From NCBI GenBank assembly GCA_022448425.1, contig JAKVCY010000031.1, positions 21,049 to 85,048 of the forward strand: 64,000 bases of DNA, given 5' to 3'. Each line of letters opens with the position of its first letter. Position 1 is the stretch's first letter. The notes beneath the pieces were generated by a model. That model was not told the DNA's origin. It saw only the letters and a program-made list of their open reading frames with translations, and searched no databases. This stretch comes from Thalassotalea sp. Its GTDB lineage: Bacteria > Pseudomonadota > Gammaproteobacteria > Enterobacterales > Alteromonadaceae. Both the position numbers and the translations under genes were made by a program. Below, piece by piece: positions 40,748 to 49,260 of the stretch.

Positions 40748-41620
40748 TTATTGTTGTTTTTCAGCAGCGTAAAAAACCGGGTTGCTAGGTGTAGCGTCGT
40801 TAATCCAAGCCGTCAGTTGTAAGTTAATAAAATAAAAACCATCCGTAAGTACGTCGTCAAAATAGGCGAGCTCGGTGATTGTTTTATTAATCAGGCTGTT
40901 AGTTGTTGGTTGATGCATCCCTTCAGGGACTTGCCAGAACAAGTGGTGACAAGTGAGTAACCCATCATCGCGTAAACGGTCTATTGATGGTAGGTCAGTC
41001 AGCAGGTGTTCAACCCCGCGCTCATTCAGATACAAAATGGCTTCTCTGCTAAAAAAAGCTGGTTGGTTGTCAGCGTCGTATGCTTGATGCTGCTTTTCAT
41101 GTGCGTTTGGCAAGGTTCTTATCGCTACGGCTCTTAAATGTGCATTGCTGAAATTATCCAGCTTATCAGCAAGTTGCTGGCGAGTGATGATTTGATCACC
41201 TTCGTTAAGAGCTGGGGTGTAGTTGTCGCTAGTACCACCAGCACTATCATCATTATCTCCATCTATTTCTCGACAAAATTTCGTTGGGGATACCGAGACT
41301 AAAACACAAGGCATCAGTGGTTGCGGAGTTATTGTGCCAATAGGCAGCGATAGCTCTGCACTTGAGTCACAGATATGGGCGATGGATTCTGTATGTGTGC
41401 CATTGCAGTGAGGGTTCAAGGTTACGATACTGACATTGCAGCTGCCACCTCGTTCGGTATCTCCGACGAAGTCACCTGCTGTCATTGGCGATTTTTCTGC
41501 AACATCTGCTTGAAAGTGATTCGGTTGTTTGGCGTTAAATTCTAGCGGGATTGCTGCAGAGAAACTAAAGTCGGTATTGACGATGTATTGATTGTTTTCA
41601 AGTTCAATTGAGACCTTCAT
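40748..41620 (-). CDS. cyclase-family metal hydrolase, candidate kynurenine formamidase
   Basis: A 290-residue protein of the cyclase family (PF04199), whose best known members are bacterial kynurenine formamidases (KynB). The metal-binding motif HxGTHxDxPxH appears as [12 protein letters not shown], with Glu and Ser where Asp and Pro are usual. It also carries an Asp/Gly/Ser-rich insertion at about 123-140. Operon position, with the start ATG overlapping the haaO stop (ATGA), ties it to tryptophan breakdown. Formamidase would fit, but a later hydrolysis step cannot be excluded. GGGAGG precedes the start. Confidence 0.75.
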   Translation of the reverse strand: MKVSIELENNQYIVNTDFSFSAAIPLEFNAKQPNHFQADVAEKSPMTAGDFVGDTERGGSCNVSIVTLNPHCNGTHTESIAHICDSSAELSLPIGTITPQPLMPCVLVSVSPTKFCREIDGDNDDSAGGTSDNYTPALNEGDQIITRQQLADKLDNFSNAHLRAVAIRTLPNAHEKQHQAYDADNQPAFFSREAILYLNERGVEHLLTDLPSIDRLRDDGLLTCHHLFWQVPEGMHQPTTNSLINKTITELAYFDDVLTDGFYFINLQLTAWINDATPSNPVFYAAEKQQ

Positions 41621-42141
41621 GCTATCAAACCTCCCTTATTATTCTCCGTTCCGCACGCTTCACAGGTGTAGTTTGCAGGGGTCTTATAAAAGTTGTCGAA
41701 AACTTTGGGTAAGTCTTTCTCGATGTTGCCGAGCGTAAAACTCTCGCGATAGAGCGGGTGTCGGCAGTTTTTACAGAACCATGCCAGCGCATCTTTTTGC
41801 TTAGGAGCTCGCTTTTGTTCAACAACCATACCTACGCTGCCTGTCATGCGCTGTGGAGAGTGAAGCATTTTAGGCGGCAAAAGAAATATCTCGCCCGCGT
41901 TAATTGGAATATCTTTAAATTCTCCTTCGTCGATGACCTTCAACACCATGCTGCCTTCAAGTTGATAGAAGAACTCTGGCGTTTCGTTATAGTGATAATC
42001 AGTACGTTTGTTTGGACCACCTACGATCATGATGATAAAGTCATCTTGCTCAAATACTTGCTTATTACATACCGGTGGCTTTAACACATCGCGATGATCA
42101 TCAATCCATTGTTGTAAATTGAACGGTAAGGTGTAAGTCAT
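41617..42141 (-). CDS. haaO: 3-hydroxyanthranilate 3,4-dioxygenase
   Basis: Fe(II) cupin that opens 3-hydroxyanthranilate to 2-amino-3-carboxymuconate 6-semialdehyde. The 174 residues include iron ligands His50, Glu56 and His94 and substrate arginines Arg46 and Arg98. A C-terminal rubredoxin-like metal site has Cys123, Cys126, Cys160 and Cys163, as in the bacterial dimeric enzyme. A strong GGAGG precedes the ATG. It lies eight bases after the RidA gene. Confidence 0.96.
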   Translation of the reverse strand: MTYTLPFNLQQWIDDHRDVLKPPVCNKQVFEQDDFIIMIVGGPNKRTDYHYNETPEFFYQLEGSMVLKVIDEGEFKDIPINAGEIFLLPPKMLHSPQRMTGSVGMVVEQKRAPKQKDALAWFCKNCRHPLYRESFTLGNIEKDLPKVFDNFYKTPANYTCEACGTENNKGGLIA

Positions 42142-42149
42142 AAAGCCTC

Positions 42150-42623
42150 CTACGTGTTTGGTTGATCAGGCAGAGCGGCAATGCATTTGAGTTCTATGGC
42201 GATTGGTGTCGGTAGCTTGTTGACTTCTACCGTCGTTCGGCACGGTTGGTTACTCGCAAAATACTCGGCGTAGATTTTGTTATAGGTGGCAAAATCATCA
42301 TCCATATTGGTGAGAAATACGGTGACGTCAACTAGAGCATCCCAGGTAGCACCCGCATCGGTTAGGATAGATTTAATGTTGTTAAACACGCTGTGACATT
42401 GCTGTTCAATATCGTAACTGAGGATTTTTCCCTGAGCGTCTAACTCAACGCCAGGGATTTTATCGCTGCCAGCTTGTCTCGGGCCAACACCTGATAGAAA
42501 TAGTAAGTTACCCACTTGTTTTGCGTGGGGATACAAGCCAACAGGTTTTGGTGCCTTATCGCTATTAAATGATTGCTTTTCTGCTAGCTCTGATGAAGAT
42601 AGCTCGGACGAATTGATACTCAT
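42150..42623 (-). CDS. RidA-family deaminase, probable 2-aminomuconate deaminase
   Basis: A YjgF/RidA/UK114-fold protein, 157 residues. The start ATG at 42623 has AAGGAA six bases upstream; an earlier ATG at 42641 is less well placed. Motifs include [12 protein letters not shown] and the C-terminal [21 protein letters not shown], with Arg and Glu in the usual active-site positions. In 2-nitrobenzoate and tryptophan pathways, RidA-type proteins beside haaO are 2-aminomuconate deaminases (NbaF/AmnD-like). The general enamine deaminase role is the alternative. Confidence 0.85.
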   Translation of the reverse strand: MSINSSELSSSELAEKQSFNSDKAPKPVGLYPHAKQVGNLLFLSGVGPRQAGSDKIPGVELDAQGKILSYDIEQQCHSVFNNIKSILTDAGATWDALVDVTVFLTNMDDDFATYNKIYAEYFASNQPCRTTVEVNKLPTPIAIELKCIAALPDQPNT

Positions 42624-42641
42624 GCTCGTTTCCTTATGCAT

Positions 42642-42670
42642 ATAGCATCGTGATTACTCAGTAATGCTAT
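42642..42670. promoter_or_regulatory. nested palindrome upstream of the ridA-haaO-kyn genes
   Basis: ATTACT-C-AGTAAT is a perfect 13-base palindrome at 42653-42665, lying within a second inverted repeat, ATAGCAT at 42642-42648 and ATGCTAT at 42664-42670. It starts 18 bases upstream of the RidA start codon, so a bound repressor or a stem in the leader RNA could control the five downstream genes. No binding protein is identified. Confidence 0.4.
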
Positions 42671-43029
42671 TGCCTGATCATACTTATTATTTGAGTTTTT
42701 AATGTTTTGAGCATTGGCTTTCTAGCGCATTGATTGCCTATCGTATTGAGCGCTGTGAAGCCGTTGCTTGTTTTAAAGGCTGTTGTAAAACAGTGTAGAG
42801 AACTTTGTCGTTTTTGCGACAGAGAAAAAGTGAGAACAGATTTTTATCGGCAGCTCTCAATCGAAAACTAAACAAAGCTCAGAAAAGGGAAGTCAGATAA
42901 GCTGCCATTTACAACCTTGCTGACTCGCAAAGATGGCGCCTGATGATTTGAATTTGTAGCAGGTTAAACTCATAAAATTAAAGGCTATTCCTAGATCTAA
43001 ATTCGATATGTGGGTGTTTAAAAAAAGCT
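42671..43029. other. gap inside the kynurenine cluster, no gene
   Basis: About 360 bases between the RidA and aldehyde dehydrogenase genes, with no reading frame I can support on either strand. The only structure is a short hairpin TGTCG...CGACA near 42810. In related clusters the aminocarboxymuconate semialdehyde decarboxylase gene often lies near this spot; no remnant of it is recognisable here. Confidence 0.6.
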
Positions 43030-44475
43030 CTATTTGTATTTTATACAGACATTTTTTGCTTCGGTAAAGAAGCGCATTGCTTCTTCGCCACCTTCACGTC
43101 CAACACCTGAGTTTTTCATGCCACCAAAAGGTGTTCGAAGGTCTCGCTCTAGCCAAGTGTTTATCCAGACAATGCCTGTGTTAATTTCCTCTGCTAGGCG
43201 ATGCGCTCGGTTAATGTTTTGTGTCCAAATCGTCGATGCCAAACCATATTGGCTGTCATTAGCCAACGATAATGCTTCTTCATCACTACCAAATGCTTGC
43301 AGAGTAACAACAGGGCCAAAGATTTCTTCTTGGTTACAACGAGCTTCGTTATCTAAACCTTCGATGACCGTTGGCGAGATAAAGTAGCCGTCCTGACAGC
43401 GACCGTTAAGCTTTAAGCTGGAACCACCCGTCAATATGCTCGCCCCCTCGTGTTTAGCCAGTTCAATGTAGCTTAGTATCTTCTCCATATGTGGCCTAGA
43501 GACAATTGCGCCCATTTGAGTGCTATCTAAACTAGGGTCTGAGGGGGTAAGTGCTTGTGCTTGTTCGACAAAGGCATCTCTAAACGCAGGGTAAATACTG
43601 CGCTCGATATAAATACGTGAAGCACAGAGGCAGATTTGTCCTTGGTTGGCGAAACTCGCTCTAATCAATTGATTTACGGCTGCCTCAATATCACAATCAG
43701 CAAATATCAGAGCAGGGTTCTTACCACCTAACTCTAATGAAAGCTTCTTAAATTGTGGTGCCACCTGACGGGCGATAGCTGCGCCAGTACTCGTGCCACC
43801 GGTAAACGATATCGCTCTGATTTCAGGGTGGTCACAAATTGCTGCGCCCACTTTATCGCCAGTTCCGTGGAGAATGTTTAAGACACCTTTAGGTAGACCG
43901 ACTTGCTGGCAAAGCTCGCCCAATAGTGCAGCTGTTTTGGGCGTGACTTCTGAAGGTTTAGCAATAACACAATTACCTGCGGCGAGCGCGGGCGCGATTT
44001 TCCAAGTAAATAAGTAGAGCGGTAAATTCCAAGGCGATATGCAGCCGACAATACCAATAGGTTGGCGTAGCGTATAGTTTATTGCTTGGCTGGCGACTGC
44101 ATGCGCCTGACTGGCGAACTGACTAGCAGCGTGAGCGAAAAATTTAAAATTACTCGCTGCTCTGGGAATATCGACAGTGCGAGCAGCCGATATAGGCTTT
44201 CCATTGTCTTTAGACTCAGCCTTGGCAAATGACTCGAGATTAGCCTCAATGGCTGCGCCAAGTGCAAATAATAGCTCTGCGCGCTGCTCTATCGGCATAG
44301 CTTGCCAAGTTGGAAGCGCTTTTCTTGCAGCTTTGACTGCAAGTTCAACGTCTTGCTGACTACTGCTGGGGATTTCACCGTAAACTCGCCCCGTGGCTGG
44401 CTCAACGTTCTCTATGTATTTACCATTTACTGGTGCGGTAAATTCCCCATTGATGAAATTTGCTAATGTATCCAT
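43030..44475 (-). CDS. aldehyde dehydrogenase, probable 2-aminomuconic semialdehyde dehydrogenase
   Basis: NAD-dependent aldehyde dehydrogenase of 481 residues. It has PWNLPLYLFTWKIAPALAAGN, the catalytic glutamate in LELGGKNP and the catalytic Cys in NQGQICLCASRIYIE. Neighbourhood and similarity of layout to NbaE/AmnC enzymes suggest oxidation of 2-aminomuconate semialdehyde to 2-aminomuconate. The general family is certain, the substrate inferred. Confidence 0.9.
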   Translation of the reverse strand: MDTLANFINGEFTAPVNGKYIENVEPATGRVYGEIPSSSQQDVELAVKAARKALPTWQAMPIEQRAELLFALGAAIEANLESFAKAESKDNGKPISAARTVDIPRAASNFKFFAHAASQFASQAHAVASQAINYTLRQPIGIVGCISPWNLPLYLFTWKIAPALAAGNCVIAKPSEVTPKTAALLGELCQQVGLPKGVLNILHGTGDKVGAAICDHPEIRAISFTGGTSTGAAIARQVAPQFKKLSLELGGKNPALIFADCDIEAAVNQLIRASFANQGQICLCASRIYIERSIYPAFRDAFVEQAQALTPSDPSLDSTQMGAIVSRPHMEKILSYIELAKHEGASILTGGSSLKLNGRCQDGYFISPTVIEGLDNEARCNQEEIFGPVVTLQAFGSDEEALSLANDSQYGLASTIWTQNINRAHRLAEEINTGIVWINTWLERDLRTPFGGMKNSGVGREGGEEAMRFFTEAKNVCIKYK

Positions 44476-44571
44476 GTTGAGTCACCCTAAGCTTGCTACT
44501 ATTTTTGTTATTGTTTCTGCTTGTTTAGACATCTTTCTTCAATGCACTTTTACATCGATAAAATGCTTACG

Positions 44572-45360
44572 TTATAAACTCATGGTTCTACCACCATCGA
44601 CAGGCAAGTTTATACCTGTGATGTAACTAGCAGCAGGTGAGGCTAAGAAAGCCGCAGCAGCTGCAAATTCTTCAGGCTCTGCAAAACGTCTTAGTGGTAT
44701 TTGTGATTTTTCATTAATCGTAGCTTGCTCAATGGAAATATCTTGTTTCTTAGCCTTACCAGCGATAATGGCATCTAAACGTGCTGTTGCAGTTGCTCCC
44801 GGTAAAACATTGTTCACCGTAATGCCAAATGGTCCTAATTCGTTTGCCAGGGTTTTTGCCCAACTTGCAACCGCACCGCGAATGGTATTGGAAACACCAA
44901 GACCAGGTATCGGTTGCTTAACAGAGGTAGAAATAACATTGATGATTCTGCCATAGCCAGTGGCTTTCATATGTGGCATTAGGTTTTGAACGAGGTGGTG
45001 GTTCGTCACCAAATGCAAACTAAAAGCATCAGTGAAGGCTTTTACCTCACTAGCAATTGCCTGCCCTGGTGCTGGGCCTCCTGTGTTATTAATTAAGATT
45101 TCAAAACCGCCAAATTCTTGAAGATGAGAGCCAATAACATCATTAACTTGCTCTGGATCTGAAAAGTCCGCGACTAAAACTTTGTGTGCTTGGTTGTGAT
45201 TGATTGGTAGTTCTTTCTTAACTTCTTCTAAGCTTTTGGCATTGCGGGCAAACAACGTGACTTCGGCGCCGAGCGAAGCCAGCTCTATCGCACAGGCTTT
45301 TCCAATACCTTGACTACTGCCGCAGACAAGGGCTTTTTTACCAATCAATTCAATATTCAT
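44572..45360 (-). CDS. atypical SDR without Tyr-x-x-x-Lys
   Basis: A Rossmann-fold SDR of 262 residues, started at the ATG at 45360 (MNIELIGKKALVCGSSQGIG). The cofactor motif GSSQGIG and NNTGG are present, and VISTSVKQ holds a Ser-like position. Where the catalytic YxxxK should be, the sequence is VSNTIRGAV, so Tyr and Lys are replaced. A subgroup of SDRs with SN-x-x-R in that place exists in many bacteria, and its chemistry is uncertain. First gene of the minus-strand cluster, so probably a pathway member; its step is unknown. Confidence 0.85.
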   Translation of the reverse strand: MNIELIGKKALVCGSSQGIGKACAIELASLGAEVTLFARNAKSLEEVKKELPINHNQAHKVLVADFSDPEQVNDVIGSHLQEFGGFEILINNTGGPAPGQAIASEVKAFTDAFSLHLVTNHHLVQNLMPHMKATGYGRIINVISTSVKQPIPGLGVSNTIRGAVASWAKTLANELGPFGITVNNVLPGATATARLDAIIAGKAKKQDISIEQATINEKSQIPLRRFAEPEEFAAAAAFLASPAASYITGINLPVDGGRTMSL

Positions 45361-45699
45361 TGTATTTTTCCTAGAAATTATTCTGGCAAATTTTTTCTGC
45401 CAAGTTGTTTTCGCAACAAGCTGTTTCTGTATAACGTATGAAGAAACACTTACAAATTGCATATGCGGTTATTTATTATTCGTAATTTTGTATCACAGAA
45501 ATGAATGAAAGGTATAAATTTCTATAAACAAGGCAATTTGTAAGAGTAAAATTATTTGAACATTAAACGCGTAATTAGCTTGTCACGGCTTATATCAGCA
45601 GTAATAATGGACGAAATGCCAATCTGACATGTTGTCAGATGTTTTTGTAACTAATTCAACGCTAACTCAACACTCATTTGAGAGAATAAAGAGGTATTT
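45361..45699. promoter_or_regulatory. divergent regulatory region of the kynurenine cluster
   Basis: AT-rich sequence between the minus-strand SDR and the plus-strand hydrolase. A perfect palindrome ATCTGACA-TGT-TGTCAGAT lies at 45622-45640, about 60 bases before the hydrolase start. Its symmetry and spacing suggest an operator for a dimeric regulator. As a terminator it would make little sense, since no plus-strand gene precedes it. Either gene could be controlled. Confidence 0.5.
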
Positions 45700-46473
45700 A
45701 TGTTGCCATCAGGTGCTTATATTTCAGGTAGTGGTCCCGCCATTGTTTTTCTTCACAGTTCACTGAGCTCTTCCCGTCAATGGCAGCCTTTGGTAAAAGT
45801 GCTAGAAAACAAATTTACCTGTATTAACATTGATATCCTTGGTTATGGCACAGCAGAAGCCGTTGCAGATCCTGAAAACTATGACTTTTCGGTAGAAACT
45901 GCTCGCATCAATGAAATAATAGAACAGACGATAGGTGATGCGTTATATCATTTAGTCGGCCACTCCTGTGGCGGTGCGATAGCGCTTAAACTTGCGGTTG
46001 AAGCACCAACTCGATTGTTATCGGTGAGTTTATTTGAGCCCGTTGCTTTTCACCTGCTACCCACGGATAGCGAAGAACGGAAAATCTCTGACGAATTTGC
46101 TGCTCACGTGAATGTAAGTGATAACGCGAAAGCTGCCGAGTACTTTACTGATTTTTGGAATAGAAAGGGCTTTTACTTATCGTTACCGGAACAAATGCAA
46201 GCACTAATGGCCAAGGATATGCCGAAAGTAAACCTAGACTTCAAAGGTTTGATCTCAGAGCGCTATACATTGCAAGACGTAGCAAATATTAAAGCGCCCT
46301 TCCTACTCATGACAGGAAAATATAGCCAAGCCATCAGTCATAAGCTTGTTGAACTCATTGCCGGAAGCGTTGAACACTGCCAGGTAGAGTCGATTTCAGC
46401 GGGTCATATGGCACCCGTTAGTCACGCTGAACTGGTATTGCCGAGGTTTGCAGAATTTATTACGCAAAATTAG
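45700..46473 (+). CDS. alpha/beta-fold hydrolase
   Basis: A 257-residue alpha/beta hydrolase. The oxyanion loop is FLHSSLSSSRQW, the nucleophile elbow GHSCGG (Ser in LVGHSCGGAIAL) and the catalytic His in SAGHMAPVSH. Divergent from the kynurenine cluster across a palindrome, so it may act in the same pathway, for example on an ester, formyl or ring-cleavage product. That link is inference; the substrate is unknown. Confidence 0.88.
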   Translation: MLPSGAYISGSGPAIVFLHSSLSSSRQWQPLVKVLENKFTCINIDILGYGTAEAVADPENYDFSVETARINEIIEQTIGDALYHLVGHSCGGAIALKLAVEAPTRLLSVSLFEPVAFHLLPTDSEERKISDEFAAHVNVSDNAKAAEYFTDFWNRKGFYLSLPEQMQALMAKDMPKVNLDFKGLISERYTLQDVANIKAPFLLMTGKYSQAISHKLVELIAGSVEHCQVESISAGHMAPVSHAELVLPRFAEFITQN

Positions 46474-46549
46474 CTTGTGGTAAGTTATCGTATTCGCGTT
46501 AGAATGACTATTAAGGATTGTTCTATCGCGAAGTAAACGAAATAACAAA

Positions 46550-47498
46550 ATGAATGCCCTCGCTCGTGAGAGCTTAACTGCGATTTATGTTGGAATATCA
46601 CTAGCATTAGCCTCTATTGCAGGTGCTTCGCCTCGTGCAGATGACGATAGAAATATTGTTCAACGGTGCCAACAGTCACCACAAGTTTGCCTTGAAATTA
46701 TTGAACCTGTGTTGAAGCAAACACAACAGTCAAGTCGAGTTTGGTATCAGTACAAGCTGCTTCATCTGGAGGCTCTGTTCCGCTTGGTCATGTTTGACGA
46801 CCTTGTTGAAGAGGTTGCCCCTTGGGTCGATGATGAATCAGTGCCGCTACGATTTCGCATTAATGTCTTGGTTTATTATGCAAAGGTCTTGAGGTCGCGA
46901 GATGTCAACGAAGAGGGTATGCTTTATATGGAGCGTGCGATTGCATCTATAGAACAGGTAAACGAATCGAATTACGACCCACTTTTAACGGTAATGGTTG
47001 CTAACGGTCTGAATTCTTTGGGTAAGTACCAGAAAGGCTATGATTTACTCATGCCACTAGTACAAAAATATAAACACCGTCCTATGGCCAAGTTTAAGCA
47101 TGAACTTTTTGAAAACTTGGGTTATTTCGCACATCGACTTGGTAAACCAGAAGAACATCTTGAGTATCGCTTAAAAGCGCTGACTTGGGCACAAGTGCTT
47201 GATAATAAAAACGAGATAGCAATTTATCTTTATAATATCGCGAGAGCTTATCAATTTCTTGAAGTATGAAAAGGCTGAGGCGATGGAAGCCATGGGCCCC
47301 AGTGATACAGCGATGTTCACGTTTCGGCGCGCTGAAATGCCTCTGGCTCAGGGGCATATTTCTGCGGCAGAGGAATATATGAAGGTCCTAGCTGAGATGC
47401 CAACGCTTAGCTCCTATCAATCAATGTTTAAAAGTCTGAATCAATCAATTGAAGCGGCAAAGATTAGCGAAGAGAAAGCCGTTAGCGAATTGATGTAA
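46550..47498 (+). pseudogene. exported helical-repeat (TPR-like) protein, frameshifted
   Basis: Two overlapping frames that read as one protein of about 315 residues. The first (46550-47269) has a signal-like N-terminus (about 1-26) and helix pairs typical of TPR-like repeats, ending NIARAYQFLEV. The second (from 47259) continues KYEKAEAMEAMG with the same helical style to 47498. A net one-base change near 47258-47267 would join them. Likely a frameshift mutation or a sequencing error; programmed shifting is unlikely, as no slippery heptamer or stem is apparent. Similar regions form the periplasmic part of some GGDEF sensors, but no output domain follows. Confidence 0.7.
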
Positions 47499-47570
47499 TT
47501 AACCTCTAACTTTATTAGCCTTTCTAGAAACAGCGTGTACTATCTATTTGTAAGTAAAATTGTTGTAAGT

Positions 47571-47598
47571 AAAAAAAAGCCCAGCTGGATAGCTGGGC
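47571..47598 (-). terminator. intrinsic terminator of the small heat-shock gene
   Basis: On the minus strand: GCCCAGCT-ATCC-AGCTGGGC followed by a run of eight T. The eight-base-pair stem is perfect. It lies 38 bases downstream of the Hsp20 stop codon. Confidence 0.93.
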
Positions 47599-47635
47599 AA
47601 AATGAAACAGGGAAAATATGATTTGAAAGGGAGGG

Positions 47636-48091
47636 TTATTCGCTTTTGCCCTCCAAAAGGCTTTTGCCGTTAATGGCGATCTTTCTTGGTTTTAATGCCT
47701 CTGGAATTTCTCTTTCTAAATCAATGTGCAGTAAACCGTTTTCCATAAATGCACCGATAACTTTTACATGGTCCCCAAGTTGGAACTTACGTTCGAAGTT
47801 ACGTTCTGCGATGCCTTGGTATAAGAAATTGCGGTCTGCTTTGTCTGCAGCTGCGGCTTTCGTGCCTGTCACTACTAAGTGATTTTGCTTAGACTCTATG
47901 TCTAATTCTGGCTCAGAAAATCCGGCTACAGCCATAATAATTCGGTACTTATCTTCCGCTAAAGATTCAATATTGTAAGGAGGGTAAGATGATTGTTTTT
48001 CATTTCGGGCGGCTTTGTCGATTAGACCTGCTAAGTGGTCGAAGCCAATGAATGAACGGTATAGTGGGCTGAAATCTGTATTAGTACGCAT
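47636..48091 (-). CDS. ibpA: small heat-shock protein, IbpA/Hsp20 type
   Basis: ATP-independent holdase of 151 residues that keeps unfolding proteins refoldable. The N-terminus [20 protein letters not shown] is the IbpA style. The alpha-crystallin domain runs from about 38 to 130 ([20 protein letters not shown] ... [13 protein letters not shown]), and the C-terminus has PRKIAI, a variant of the IxI tail. Upstream on the minus strand, a TATCCCCAGTT stretch resembles the C-rich -10 of heat-shock promoters, but no convincing -35 is visible, so sigma-32 control is only expected from the family. Confidence 0.92.
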   Translation of the reverse strand: MRTNTDFSPLYRSFIGFDHLAGLIDKAARNEKQSSYPPYNIESLAEDKYRIIMAVAGFSEPELDIESKQNHLVVTGTKAAAADKADRNFLYQGIAERNFERKFQLGDHVKVIGAFMENGLLHIDLEREIPEALKPRKIAINGKSLLEGKSE

Positions 48092-48344
48092 AATTCATAT
48101 CCTATCTTTTTAGCAATATGTGAATGCCTGACAAAACTGGGGATAAAACGTGAGAAACCGACCGTGTCGCGAATCTGTATTTTGACCTTTTTGTACAAGC
48201 GTGCCTTTCATTAAGAACAGGCGGTTAATGTTATGTAATCCCTTTAAGGCGACTACATAACTTAATATGTGGATGGGCAAATCAGATTCAAGTGAAAAAG
48301 TTAAAAAAATTTTATATATTTCTTAATTTATTGAATTTTAAAGT
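48092..48344. promoter_or_regulatory. leader and upstream region of the small heat-shock gene
   Basis: No gene seen. It holds the likely heat-shock promoter region and, at 48230-48261, an inverted repeat GTTATGTA / TACATAAC with a 16-base spacer of unknown role. Confidence 0.35.
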
Positions 48345-48369
48345 TAAAAAAGGAAGCGCTTGCTTCCTT
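48345..48369 (-). terminator. intrinsic terminator after thiol peroxidase
   Basis: On the minus strand, AAGGAAGC-AAGC-GCTTCCTT and then a T-run. The stem is eight base pairs with a four-base loop, 24 bases past the tpx stop codon. Confidence 0.9.
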
Positions 48370-48392
48370 TTTATTTAAGAGAGAATTTACCT

Positions 48393-49043
48393 TTAGTCGT
48401 TTGTGGCAACTTCAGCCACTTCTGGTGACTCTGTTTCAGAAACGCTTAACGCTTTTAATGTAGCAAGCGCATTATCGTAATTTGGATGCTGAGAAATGTT
48501 CTCTACGAGCTCTTTGTAAGCGACTTTTCCTTGTTCGTCGATAATGAATATAGCGCGTGTCAGCAGACCCATATCTTTAATTAACAAACCGTATTTAGCG
48601 CCAAAATCTCTCCACACCGCATCTGATAGTACTTGGACTTTATCGATTTTTTCTGCTTTACAGAAACGTTTTTGTGCGAACGGTAAGTCGTTTGAAATTG
48701 TTAACATGACAATGTTGTTCGGTAAAGTCGCTACTTCTTCATTAAAACGCTTGGTTTGTAATGAGCAAACGCCAGTATCGACGCTCGGTACGACAGAAAT
48801 TAATAAGGTTTTGTCGGTAAAGTCTTTCAATTCGACAGGTGAAAAAGCTTCATTGACCACTTTAAAGTTAGGTGCATTTTCACCCTCAGTAACTTGCGTA
48901 CCTAAAAGTGTTACGAATTTGTTGCCTGCTTTTACCAAATTATCGGTTTCTTGAAGTTTTTCAGAAAAGTATGAGTCAGCGACCGCGCCAAACGAAAAAA
49001 TCAGGTTTATTGCGCTAATCGTTAGTAAAGTAGAGAATTTCAT
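48393..49043 (-). CDS. tpx: exported thiol peroxidase (Tpx, atypical 2-Cys peroxiredoxin)
   Basis: Reduces peroxides with a peroxidatic Cys93 in SVDTGVCSLQT and a resolving Cys128 in RFCKAEK. At 216 residues it is about 50 longer than E. coli Tpx. The extra sequence is an N-terminal signal peptide (about 1-22, ALTISAINLIFSFGAVADS-like hydrophobic run) plus a 20-residue linker, and a C-terminal Glu/Ser/Val tail after residue 200. This points to a periplasmic form. Single gene with its own terminator. Confidence 0.92.
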   Translation of the reverse strand: MKFSTLLTISAINLIFSFGAVADSYFSEKLQETDNLVKAGNKFVTLLGTQVTEGENAPNFKVVNEAFSPVELKDFTDKTLLISVVPSVDTGVCSLQTKRFNEEVATLPNNIVMLTISNDLPFAQKRFCKAEKIDKVQVLSDAVWRDFGAKYGLLIKDMGLLTRAIFIIDEQGKVAYKELVENISQHPNYDNALATLKALSVSETESPEVAEVATND

Positions 49044-49127
49044 ATATATTTTAACTTGTATCTAACGGAGAATAGGTTTAGCTTACCTTTGTCTATTTAA
49101 AATTGCTATGTTAGAAGTAGTTAGCGA

Positions 49128-49160
49128 GTTCTTATTGACGAAAAATTAGCTAATAAGAAC
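49128..49160. promoter_or_regulatory. inverted repeat upstream of the receiver-CheC operon
   Basis: GTTCTTATT at 49128-49136 and AATAAGAAC at 49152-49160, perfect nine-base arms with a 15-base spacer, about 100 bases before the response-regulator start. Candidate operator or leader hairpin between divergent tpx and the plus-strand operon. Confidence 0.35.
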
Positions 49161-49260
49161 GCTCGGCAATTATTATTCTCTTGAAATTCTCCAGTTAAGA
49201 TACAGACTTCTGGTTTTCTAAAAACTAATTCTAACCAGCTCTAGAGGTTGCTGATATAAG

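Noticed and set aside
46550..47498. Programmed frameshift in the helical-repeat gene
   Set aside because: No slippery heptamer or downstream stem-loop near the junction; a mutation or read error is simpler.
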